Shown here piece by piece: positions 1-5,482 of a stretch of 8,519 nucleotides of DNA (position 1 is its first letter; the number at the start of each line of letters is the position of its first letter). A program made the translations under genes and the position numbers. Under the pieces are notes generated by a model. That model was not told the DNA's origin. It worked only from the letters and a program-made list of their open reading frames with translations, and did no database searches. The stretch is from Pseudobdellovibrio sp. (lineage in GTDB: Bacteria > Bdellovibrionota > Bdellovibrionia > Bdellovibrionales > Bdellovibrionaceae): positions 1-8,519 of the forward strand of contig JANWIU010000148.1 of assembly GCA_025449725.1 (NCBI GenBank). The letters are read 5' to 3'.

Positions 1-2
1 AA

Positions 3-1901
3 CTACTCGGTATGAACAGAGCTGAACTCCTCGCAGAAACTGGACGAGAAGTACACGTGAAATCGCGTGCCGCCTCGCTGCGTGTAATCGCGGATCACTC
101 ACGCGCAGCGACGTTCTTGATCTCGGACGGAGTCCTTCCTTCAAATGAAGGCAGGGGTTACGTTTTACGCCGTATCATGAGACGTGCGATTCGTTACGGA
201 CGTAAACTCTCGACCCAACATTCGTTCTTACCGGTCATGAGTGAAGCCCTCATTAATCACATGGGCGGATTTTACCCTGAGCTGAAAGCGCGTCAGAATT
301 TGATTCTTTCAACTATTAAAGACGAAGAAAGCCGCTTTTTACAGACGCTGGATAACGGCACGGCGATTTTTCATGATGAAATTCAAAAATTAAAAAAACA
401 GAATCAAAAAACAATCTCAGGCGAAACTGTTTTTAAACTTTACGATACGTACGGCTTCCCTCTTGACCTGACAGCCCTTATGGCTGCTGAAGAAGGTTTA
501 CAAGTTGATGAAACTTCATTTGAACAGCACATGGGCCTTGCTAAAGAAAAAGCGAAAGCTTCCTGGAAGGGTAAAGCGTTACAAGCGGATGAAAAACACA
601 TTATTGAGCTGGGGCAAAAGTATTCACAAGTGCCCACACACTTTATCGGTTACAACGAACTTAAAGCTACTTCTCCTATCGTAACTATTTCAAACGGCAA
701 GAATGAAGTCAGTTCACTTCGCGCAGGCGAAACAGGCTTGGTGATTTTGCAAAAAACACCTTTTTACGCTGAAGGCGGTGGCCAAGTAGGCGATCATGGC
801 AGAATCAAAACCGCTAGCGCGGAAGCCGTCGTACACAACTGCACAACGACTGCCGAAATATTCTTTCATCACATTGAAGTTATCAGCGGAGAGCTCAGAG
901 GGGCCGACACAGCCGAAGCCACTGTTGAAACTTCCGAACGCCGCCAGACAACAACTAATCACTCGGCGACTCACCTTATGCATTCAGCGCTTCGAAGAGT
1001 GCTGGGCGAACACGTGTCACAGGCCGGATCTTTAGTGGACAGCTCGAAAACACGTTTTGACTTTACTCATAACAAACCGTTAAGCACTGCCGAAATCAGC
1101 CAAATCGAACTCTTGGTGAACGAAGAAATCAGCAAGGCTTTACCGGTCAAAGCCGAAACCATGGCACATAAAGACGCCATTTCAAAAGGTGCGATGGCAT
1201 TATTCGGCGAAAAGTACGGAGATCAGGTGCGTGTCCTAACAATGGGTAACTTTTCCTGCGAACTTTGCGGAGGAACTCACGTTACCAACACGGCTGAAAT
1301 CCGCGCGTTCAAAATTACTTCTGAGTCAGGCGTAAGTGCCGGCGTTCGCCGTATTGAAGCCATCACCGGAAGCGCAGCCATCAGCTACTTCATGAAAAAC
1401 ACAGAAGAACTTCTGACGGCTCGTCATAGCTCAGGTATTCAGCCTGAAAAATCAATGTCCCAATGGGTTGAAGAGAAAAAAGAAGAAATCAAAGATTTGC
1501 AAAAACAAATTAAAAAAATTCAATCGAACCAGATCAACATAGACGAACTTTTAAAATCATCTAAGGATTTTCAGTCTGCTTCAGGCCCTGCCAAACTGGT
1601 GTTCGCAGATCTAAGCATTGATGACCGCGAAGTTCTTTCACAGATATCAGATCAGCTTAAAAACAAAGTCCAACGCGGCATTGTGGTCACTATTGGCCAA
1701 AGTGAGGCGTCACATCCGGTTATTATTTCTGTCAGTAAAGATTTGAATTCACAGTTCAAAGCCGGCGATTTATTAAAAGACTTTGCGCAGGTTCTTGGTG
1801 GCAAGGGCGGCGGCCGTCCGGATTTTGCGCAAGGCGCGGTCCCGGACAGAACAAAGCTTAAAGATGCAATTGAACTGATAAGCAAAAAAATTCTGCAATA
1901 G
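3..1901 (+). CDS. alaS: Alanyl-tRNA synthetase, C-terminal part (5' end off window)
   Basis: Charges tRNA-Ala with alanine in the cytoplasm and hydrolyses mischarged Ser/Gly-tRNA-Ala. The frame is open to the left edge (Leu-Leu-Gly before the ATG at 12), so that ATG is internal; alignment by eye to known AlaRS suggests roughly 250-300 N-terminal residues are missing. The visible part starts at the end of the aminoacylation core (SLRVIADHSRAATFLISDGV, then RGYVLRRIMRRA). The editing domain follows with AEGGGQVGD (most family members have AESGGQ) and the zinc-site pair HSATH (His codons at 960 and 972) and CGGTH (Cys at 1266, His at 1278). A Lys/Glu-rich coiled coil lies near 1460-1530. The C-Ala domain ends with GGKGGGRPDFAQ, a hallmark of the family. 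Stop TAG at 1899. All key residues in the visible part are intact. Identification is secure. Confidence 0.97.
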   Translation, partial: LLGMNRAELLAETGREVHVKSRAASLRVIADHSRAATFLISDGVLPSNEGRGYVLRRIMRRAIRYGRKLSTQHSFLPVMSEALINHMGGFYPELKARQNLILSTIKDEESRFLQTLDNGTAIFHDEIQKLKKQNQKTISGETVFKLYDTYGFPLDLTALMAAEEGLQVDETSFEQHMGLAKEKAKASWKGKALQADEKHIIELGQKYSQVPTHFIGYNELKATSPIVTISNGKNEVSSLRAGETGLVILQKTPFYAEGGGQVGDHGRIKTASAEAVVHNCTTTAEIFFHHIEVISGELRGADTAEATVETSERRQTTTNHSATHLMHSALRRVLGEHVSQAGSLVDSSKTRFDFTHNKPLSTAEISQIELLVNEEISKALPVKAETMAHKDAISKGAMALFGEKYGDQVRVLTMGNFSCELCGGTHVTNTAEIRAFKITSESGVSAGVRRIEAITGSAAISYFMKNTEELLTARHSSGIQPEKSMSQWVEEKKEEIKDLQKQIKKIQSNQINIDELLKSSKDFQSASGPAKLVFADLSIDDREVLSQISDQLKNKVQRGIVVTIGQSEASHPVIISVSKDLNSQFKAGDLLKDFAQVLGGKGGGRPDFAQGAVPDRTKLKDAIELISKKILQ

Positions 1902-1904
1902 CAC

Positions 1905-1937
1905 TTTGGGCTTGTACGGTTTTAGTACAGGCCCAAA
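1905..1937 (+). terminator. Hairpin after alaS, probable terminator
   Basis: Three bases after the alaS stop, TTTGGGCTTGTAC pairs with GTACAGGCCCAAA (13 pairs, one of them G-U) around the 7-base loop GGTTTTA. The stem is strong, but what follows is TAAATCTAAATTCTT, a poor T-tract. It may therefore act as a weak intrinsic terminator or as a 3'-end stabiliser. It separates alaS from the next gene in the same direction. Confidence 0.65.
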
Positions 1938-1971
1938 TAAATCTAAATTCTTAACCTTCAATATCCGATAT

Positions 1972-1996
1972 CAAAAATATGAAGAAAATATTTTTG
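1972..1996 (+). promoter_or_regulatory. Inverted repeat enclosing a start codon
   Basis: CAAAAATAT (1972-1980) and ATATTTTTG (1988-1996) are perfect 9-base inverted repeats around GAAGAAA. The ATG at 1979-1981 of the small secreted protein gene straddles the stem and loop. No Shine-Dalgarno sequence is visible upstream. If the RNA folds this way, the start codon is partly paired in a weak, A-U-rich hairpin. The repeat is seen directly; a regulatory role is inference. Confidence 0.35.
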
Positions 1997-2404
1997 GTAT
2001 CTTTGGTTTTTCTTATCGCTTTATCTGCAAATGCTGAAGCCATTCAAACCGCAGCGGCAACAACCACTCCGGTAGAAGCAACAACAGGCACAGCCACGAC
2101 AACCACTGCAGCCATTACTGACACCACCTCTGCTAAAAAACTAACGGTGAAGCAAAAGATTCAAAAGTTCTGGAATAAAATTTCACAATTCGACTTCCAG
2201 TCATTAAATATTATCGGCAAGACGGAAAAATTCGTGGCCAGTAAGAAAAAGCAAAACCTCGAGGCCTTTGAAGGGACTGAAACAGGAGTCTGGAAGCATA
2301 CTAAGCGCACCCCAGCGTCCGGTAAGGCGAAACAGATCGCTGACCAGTTAGATAAAACAACTCAGGATAAAATTAAGAAGTATGATTCATTGAGCTCATA
2401 TTGA
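1979..2404 (+). CDS. Small secreted Thr/Ala-rich protein, unknown function
   Basis: The product has 141 residues. The N-terminus is a clear Sec signal peptide: MKK, a hydrophobic core (IFLVSLVFLIALS), and a likely signal peptidase I site after ANA (about residue 19). Next comes a low-complexity stretch, about residues 22-52, made mostly of Thr and Ala with several short Thr runs. The remainder is a basic region rich in Lys, Gln and Asp with no motif I recognise. The mature protein should be periplasmic or exported, with a disordered N-terminal linker. The start is chosen because it gives the signal peptide, although no ribosome binding site precedes it (see the inverted repeat at 1972). The gene stands alone between the alaS hairpin and its own terminator, convergent with the lipoprotein gene. 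It is probably real because the signal peptide is well formed. Confidence 0.75.
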   Translation: MKKIFLVSLVFLIALSANAEAIQTAAATTTPVEATTGTATTTTAAITDTTSAKKLTVKQKIQKFWNKISQFDFQSLNIIGKTEKFVASKKKQNLEAFEGTETGVWKHTKRTPASGKAKQIADQLDKTTQDKIKKYDSLSSY

Positions 2405-2417
2405 GTTCAACTTTTTT
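2390..2417 (+). terminator. Rho-independent terminator overlapping the gene end
   Basis: TTGAGCTCA (2390-2398) pairs with TGAGTTCAA (2402-2410), nine pairs including one G-U, around a 3-base loop TAT, followed by C and six T (2412-2417). This is a textbook intrinsic terminator for the small secreted protein gene. Its 3' arm contains that gene's stop TGA (2402-2404), and its T-tract overlaps the stop codon of the convergent lipoprotein gene. On the minus strand the same hairpin has no T-tract behind it. Confidence 0.8.
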
Positions 2418-2988
2418 AGTTGCAGGAATAACTTGAATAGTTCGCATTTAACTTATCGATAAATGCTTTAAGAACTTCATCACGAGAATCACATAAGTTT
2501 ACCGCATTATTGCCGCAAGTATCAGTTGCAGAGCCAAGCCCCATAATTTCATTGCCCATTCTGACTTCAGCGTATGGCAACTGCATGGCCATACCGCACA
2601 TCACTCCTGAACCGGAAGTATTACCCCACATACAGACTTGCGAAGCTTCTAAAATGGCAACCAATTCTGCTTTCATTTCTTCAGGCAAACAATAGGTGCG
2701 AGTCGAACTATTGACGTCGTTTGATTCGGTAATAACACCGGTGATCATGTTGATACTTAAGGTCTTATTGTATTTCAACGAATAGGTGTGGCCCGGTTTC
2801 CCGGCGGTTTGAACATCAGGAACATAAAAGTCGATTTTAGAAACGTCGGCTACTGACATGTCAACTCTGTTAACCAGAGCCTCTTGTTGGCCAGCGCTCT
2901 CATCAATAGAACTAGGGCGTTTATTGCAGTTTTGAAATGCCAATACGGCAACAATCGCAATAGCGCCGAAGCCAAAATAGATCTTCAC
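2416..2988 (-). CDS. Cysteine-rich putative lipoprotein, unknown function
   Basis: The product has 190 residues. The N-terminus MKIYFGFGAIAIVAVLAFQNC has a lipoprotein signal peptide layout with Cys21 as the likely lipidated residue. The lipobox FQNC departs from the usual L-A/S-G/A-C, but similar FQNC ends are, as I recall, frequent in Bdellovibrio. Six further cysteines (100, 119, 131, 158, 166, 189) could form disulfides in the periplasm. No enzyme motif is recognised. The start is GTG at 2988. It is chosen because it overlaps the upstream stop codon as GTGA and has AGAAGAAGG five bases before it. This implies translational coupling to the cyclic-nucleotide-binding-like gene, so both are made from one mRNA. 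I cannot tell whether the two proteins act together, as one should be cytoplasmic and the other membrane-anchored. Confidence 0.85.
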   Translation of the reverse strand: MKIYFGFGAIAIVAVLAFQNCNKRPSSIDESAGQQEALVNRVDMSVADVSKIDFYVPDVQTAGKPGHTYSLKYNKTLSINMITGVITESNDVNSSTRTYCLPEEMKAELVAILEASQVCMWGNTSGSGVMCGMAMQLPYAEVRMGNEIMGLGSATDTCGNNAVNLCDSRDEVLKAFIDKLNANYSSYSCN

Positions 2989-4163
2989 GCAGCCTTCTTC
3001 TCTGCAGCAAGCCTAACAACTTTTGCACCACATTCGTTGCAAAATTTACTTTCAAGCATAATGATCGATTTACACTGACCGCACTCAATACCATTTTCGA
3101 TGGCCTGAACTTTTTTCTTCGGTCCCTCATCAACATCATTCATATCAACAAGGCCAACTGAGTTCAGTTTGTCGATCTCACGGATGATGCTCCACATATT
3201 AATTTGAACTTCAAATTCTTTTTTGTCGAATTGAAGCATAACTTTGCCATCCACCGTTTTTCTTTTGCAGAACAGACCTTTTGCTTCCAGCGCTGTGAAG
3301 TGACCGTTACCCAGTTGAACGCCGTATTCTTTAAACACGTCGACAACCTGATTAAAATCGTGAGTAGCCGTACCGAATTTATCCGGCACAACATCGGTAT
3401 AAGCCAACAATAGAATCTTTAAGGTATTGAAGTTAGCGTCGTCGAATTTCAGTAATTCAGACTTGCCGCCCTTATAGTAATAGTATTGATAGAATTCAAA
3501 AAAGGCTTCCAGGCCCGCTAAGTCAAAAGCTTCAAAGCCCTGAATTTCCGTTTCCGGTGCTTCCGGATCTGCATTGTTCGGGTCACGGCCTAGAATGTAT
3601 TCTCCAAGCTTCAACTTTACCAAAATCTGAGTCACCTGTTCGATACGTTTTGGCGACTCTCCAAAAATTCTTTGCGAGTAATTTTTTAAAGTCAGCCAAT
3701 CGACTTTTGCTTTTCCGTTATCTTTAATTCCTTTGTGATTTAAAACGTGAAAGATCGAACCAAAGGCGCGAGGAATTGATTCTTCAGCGCAAGGAACTGC
3801 TGATCTTTCTTGTTTGGAATTTTTAACTTCGTTAACAGCCCATTTAAGCTTTTCAGCCATGGTTTTGATAAAAGTTTTGTACGTAGGGTTCAGGCTGTCG
3901 TACTGAGCCTTAAAAATGTCGAGCGGAATTTCTGTAACTTTCAACTCTTGCATCGCAAGACCTGAATATAAGTATACATTCGTGCCAAGTACAGTCGTAT
4001 CCGCAAACACGTAACCATTACCAACTGTCATCACATCCAAAATTTTACTATTTTTTTGAAGGCAGATATTGACCTGACCGGATTGAATAACATAGACCGT
4101 CTGAATTTTATCACCGGCCTTAAAAAGAAACTGACCTTTTTTAACAACTTTGACTTCCGACAT
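2985..4163 (-). CDS. Cyclic-nucleotide-binding-fold protein with C-terminal zinc ribbon
   Basis: The product is 392 residues from the chosen start. Residues 9-85 resemble a cNMP-binding beta-roll (KGQFLFKAGDKIQTVYVIQSGQ). However, the phosphate-binding cassette expected near residues 50-70 (family pattern FGE...RxA) is not recognisable; GYVFADTTVLG stands there. Classical cAMP or cGMP binding is therefore doubtful. Residues 150-195 and 270-325 are helix-rich with possible winged-helix character, but I see no clear CRP-type recognition helix. The C-terminus carries a zinc ribbon, CGQC-x10-CNEC (Cys 361, 364, 375, 378). It is presumably a cytoplasmic regulator or scaffold. An ATG three codons upstream (4172) abuts AGAGG directly, whereas the ATG at 4163 has AGAGGA at a spacing of 8, so the latter is preferred. 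It is the first gene of an operon with the lipoprotein gene, which it overlaps by four bases. Confidence 0.85.
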   Translation of the reverse strand: MSEVKVVKKGQFLFKAGDKIQTVYVIQSGQVNICLQKNSKILDVMTVGNGYVFADTTVLGTNVYLYSGLAMQELKVTEIPLDIFKAQYDSLNPTYKTFIKTMAEKLKWAVNEVKNSKQERSAVPCAEESIPRAFGSIFHVLNHKGIKDNGKAKVDWLTLKNYSQRIFGESPKRIEQVTQILVKLKLGEYILGRDPNNADPEAPETEIQGFEAFDLAGLEAFFEFYQYYYYKGGKSELLKFDDANFNTLKILLLAYTDVVPDKFGTATHDFNQVVDVFKEYGVQLGNGHFTALEAKGLFCKRKTVDGKVMLQFDKKEFEVQINMWSIIREIDKLNSVGLVDMNDVDEGPKKKVQAIENGIECGQCKSIIMLESKFCNECGAKVVRLAAEKKAA

Positions 4164-4246
4164 TTGCAGCATCCTCTGGCACTCGCTTCTTTCAGGCCGG
4201 TCGCTTCCGCGCCCTAGCCCTCAGCAGCTCGTGTCCTATCCATTTC

Positions 4247-4273
4247 TTATCGACCTGAGACAGCAGAGCCTAA
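4247..4273 (-). promoter_or_regulatory. Possible sigma28 (FliA)-like promoter for the two-gene operon
   Basis: On the minus strand GTCGATAA (4254-4247) matches 7 of 8 bases of the enterobacterial FliA -10 element GCCGATAA. Eleven bases upstream, TTAGGCTC matches only 4 of 8 of the -35 element TAAAGTTT. It would give a 5' UTR of about 75 bases for the gene starting at 4163. No good sigma70 promoter is obvious in 4173-4299. This is a pattern match only. Confidence 0.25.
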
Positions 4274-4299
4274 AGGGAAATCGTTGAAATGTGAGGGGG

Positions 4300-4355
4300 A
4301 AAAAGGTCCGGCCACATGGTCTTGTCTCAACTTGAAACAGACTCATGTGGCCGGA
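4300..4355 (-). terminator. Rho-independent terminator of the XRE regulator gene
   Basis: Inverted repeats TCCGGCCACATG (4307-4318) and CATGTGGCCGGA (4344-4355) form a 12-pair GC-rich stem with a 25-base loop. On the minus strand it is followed by CC and five T (4304-4300). It lies about 35 bases after the XRE stop codon, so it ends that transcript before the next minus-strand gene. The loop is larger than usual. Confidence 0.75.
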
Positions 4356-4389
4356 TAAACGAAATATATTTTAACGTTCCTAAACCTTA

Positions 4390-4734
4390 TTACAGGTCAG
4401 AACTAAGTCCACCTTTGTGTGGAGTGGAAGCATCCGGGCTGCCACTCGTCGCAGAAGTCTCAGTCGCGTAGAATTTGCGTTTCAGGTCTGCCTCTACTTG
4501 AACAATGGTCTCTTCTAACAAAACATTAAACATCTCTTCAGCGCTTATCTTATACATTGTTGCTAAAGTTCGAAGCGTGTTGATCGGAGGTTGTGAAACT
4601 CCGCGCTCCCAATTTGAAATAAACTGTGAAGTGCTGTATCCAAGTCTTGTAGCCACGTCCTTTTGAGAAAGGCCTGAAAGAGTTCGCTTTTCTTTTAGAA
4701 ACTGAGCTAATTTATTCCCGTCTTGTTGCTGCAT
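4390..4734 (-). CDS. XRE-family helix-turn-helix transcriptional regulator
   Basis: The product has 114 residues. Residues 8-63 form a lambda-Cro/XRE HTH domain: LAQFLKEKRTLSGLSQKDVA, then the recognition-helix region TSQFISNWERG and the closing segment PPINTLRTLATMYKI. The domain should bind an operator as a dimer. Residues 64-90 may be a helical dimerisation extension, and the last 25 residues are a Ser/Thr/Gly-rich, probably disordered tail. The start ATG has an excellent ribosome binding site, AAGGAG followed by TTTTT. It is a single-gene transcript with its own promoter (4821-4848) and terminator (4300-4355). The palindrome inside that promoter suggests autorepression. Its targets are unknown; the upstream region facing position 4900 is the first candidate. 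Family assignment is confident, biological role is not. Confidence 0.9.
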   Translation of the reverse strand: MQQQDGNKLAQFLKEKRTLSGLSQKDVATRLGYSTSQFISNWERGVSQPPINTLRTLATMYKISAEEMFNVLLEETIVQVEADLKRKFYATETSATSGSPDASTPHKGGLSSDL

Positions 4735-4781
4735 AAAAACTCCTTCTTTTACGTTCTTCTTTACCGTTTTTTAACTTCTAG

Positions 4782-4801
4782 CTCAGGAGTTACCTCCTAA
4801 A
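4782..4801 (-). promoter_or_regulatory. GNRA-capped hairpin in the XRE 5' UTR
   Basis: On the minus strand AGGAG-GTAA-CTCCT (4798-4785) is a perfect five-pair stem with a GNRA-type tetraloop. Three more pairs (two G-U, one A-U) can be added outside. It lies near the start of the predicted XRE transcript, about 50 bases before the start codon, and is distinct from the ribosome binding site at 4740-4745. The GGAGG it holds has no start codon close behind it, so it is not an obvious ribosome binding site. A role in mRNA stability or as an operator is inference. Confidence 0.35.
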
Positions 4802-4820
4802 GTCTATGAAGTTTAGAAAT

Positions 4821-4848
4821 ACAATATCATTTATTAATAAATTATCAA
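4821..4848 (-). promoter_or_regulatory. Putative sigma70 promoter of the XRE gene with palindromic spacer
   Basis: On the minus strand TTGATA (4848-4843, 5 of 6 bases of TTGACA) and TATTGT (4826-4821, 4 of 6 of TATAAT) are 16 bases apart. Transcription would start near 4814, giving an 80-base 5' UTR. The spacer contains the perfect 14-base palindrome ATTTATTAATAAAT (4829-4842), a possible operator for the encoded repressor. The region is very AT-rich, so both elements could partly arise by chance. Confidence 0.5.
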
Positions 4849-4852
4849 TTTT

Positions 4853-4879
4853 TTTAACAGTATTTTAACAAGATTTAAC
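4853..4879. repeat. Three helically phased TTTAAC direct repeats
   Basis: TTTAAC occurs at 4853-4858, 4864-4869 and 4874-4879, spaced 11 and 10 bases, which is one DNA turn. The first two form TTAA-N7-TTAAC, the same layout as the alphaproteobacterial CtrA box. They lie immediately upstream of the XRE -35 element and upstream of the plus-strand signals at 4905-4934, so they could serve a regulator of either direction. Which protein would bind is unknown. Confidence 0.4.
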
Positions 4880-4904
4880 GATCACTTAATAATTGGGTAT
4901 TTAT

Positions 4905-5045
4905 AGCAATCTCTAGGAGTATAAGGAGCATTTGGCTAAAAATTCGATGGGTAAAGTCTCTAAACTTCGCAACATTAGAGTTAAAGACCTAACATTTCTT
5001 AACGTTCAATCCATAAAAAAAGGGAAACTTTCGTTTCCCTTTTTT
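4905..5045 (+). other. Candidate small transcript or broken small gene with strong ribosome binding site
   Basis: This covers the gene-free gap between the XRE gene and rpsI. TAAGGAG at 4922-4928 precedes TTG at 4932 by only three bases; an in-frame ATG follows at 4947. The reading frame starts with a basic segment (AKNSMGKVSKLRNIRVKDL) with plausible codons. It has no stop before the terminator at 5015-5045 and then runs antisense through rpsI to 5183. That makes a normal protein unlikely. It could be a short regulatory RNA ending at the two-way terminator, or a gene remnant that has lost its stop. A plus-strand promoter is weak at best (TTAACG at 4875, TATTTA at 4898). I could not build a tRNA fold. 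Confidence 0.25.
5015..5045. terminator. Two-way rho-independent terminator after rpsI
   Basis: GGGAAAC (5022-5028) pairs with GTTTCCC (5033-5039) around TTTC, flanked by seven A on the left and six T on the right. On the minus strand the loop is the stable tetraloop GAAA and the stem ends in a T-tract, 24 bases after the rpsI stop. The structure works equally well on the plus strand, where it would end any transcript starting near 4900. Confidence 0.9.
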
Positions 5046-5069
5046 GAGTCGATAAATGTAATCCAACGA

Positions 5070-5468
5070 TTAACGTTTAGAGTACTGACCGCTTCTACGA
5101 GCGCCCTGTTTACCGTATTTTTTACGCTCAACCATACGAGGGTCACGCGTAACGAATCCGGCTTTTTTCAACACGTCTTTTAATTCCGGGCTGAATGCGA
5201 TCAAAGCACGAGTTAAACCGTGACGAATAGCTCCAGCTTGGCCAGATTCACCACCACCAGTAACCATTACTTTAAGATCAAATTTTCCAATCATATTAAC
5301 TGCATCAAGAGGTTGCATGATCACCATACGTGATTGCAAACGAGTTAAATAATCATCAGATTTTTTCCCGTTGATTGAAACAGTTCCTTTACCCGGCTTC
5401 ATGTAAACGCGAGCTGAGCTCGTTTTTCTTCTTCCGGTCGCATAATACATTTTTTCTGCTGCTGCCAT
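5070..5468 (-). CDS. rpsI: 30S ribosomal protein S9 (uS9)
   Basis: Structural protein of the small subunit head; its C-terminal tail reaches the ribosomal P site. The product has 132 residues, the normal size for the family. Signatures are YYATGRRKTSSARVY near the N-terminus, GGGESGQAGAIRHGLTRAL at about 71-89, and the C-terminal RDPRMVERKKYGK followed by GARRSGQYSKR. The terminal Ser-Lys-Arg that contacts P-site tRNA is intact. The start ATG is preceded by AGAGGA at a spacing of 7. It lies 14 bases downstream of the rplM stop codon, the standard rplM-rpsI operon, and the two-way terminator at 5015-5045 ends the operon. Nothing in it departs from the family. Confidence 0.98.
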   Translation of the reverse strand: MAAAEKMYYATGRRKTSSARVYMKPGKGTVSINGKKSDDYLTRLQSRMVIMQPLDAVNMIGKFDLKVMVTGGGESGQAGAIRHGLTRALIAFSPELKDVLKKAGFVTRDPRMVERKKYGKQGARRSGQYSKR

Positions 5469-5482
5469 TTAATAATCCTCTA

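Noticed and set aside
12..14. ATG at 12 as the start of alaS
   Set aside because: The frame is open upstream to the edge and the protein begins in the middle of the AlaRS catalytic region, so this Met is internal.
796..1035. Overlapping frames inside alaS, rpsI, truA and the cNMP-binding-like gene
   Set aside because: They lie within well-identified genes on another frame or strand, lack ribosome binding sites and show no recognisable domains.
4164..4172. Upstream ATG at 4172 for the cNMP-binding-like protein
   Set aside because: The AGAGG sequence touches this ATG directly, leaving no spacing; it is correctly placed for the ATG at 4163.
4853..4869. A genuine CtrA binding site
   Set aside because: The spacing fits, but CtrA is an alphaproteobacterial regulator and nothing else here suggests that group. 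Kept only as a phased repeat of unknown binder.
4995..5015. GTTCAATCC resembling a tRNA T-loop
   Set aside because: Flanking bases do not form a T-stem and no acceptor or anticodon arm could be built around it.
4932..5183. An 83-residue plus-strand protein from TTG 4932
   Set aside because: It would read through a strong terminator and continue antisense inside rpsI; its second half is a shadow of rpsI. Only the segment before the terminator is kept as a candidate.
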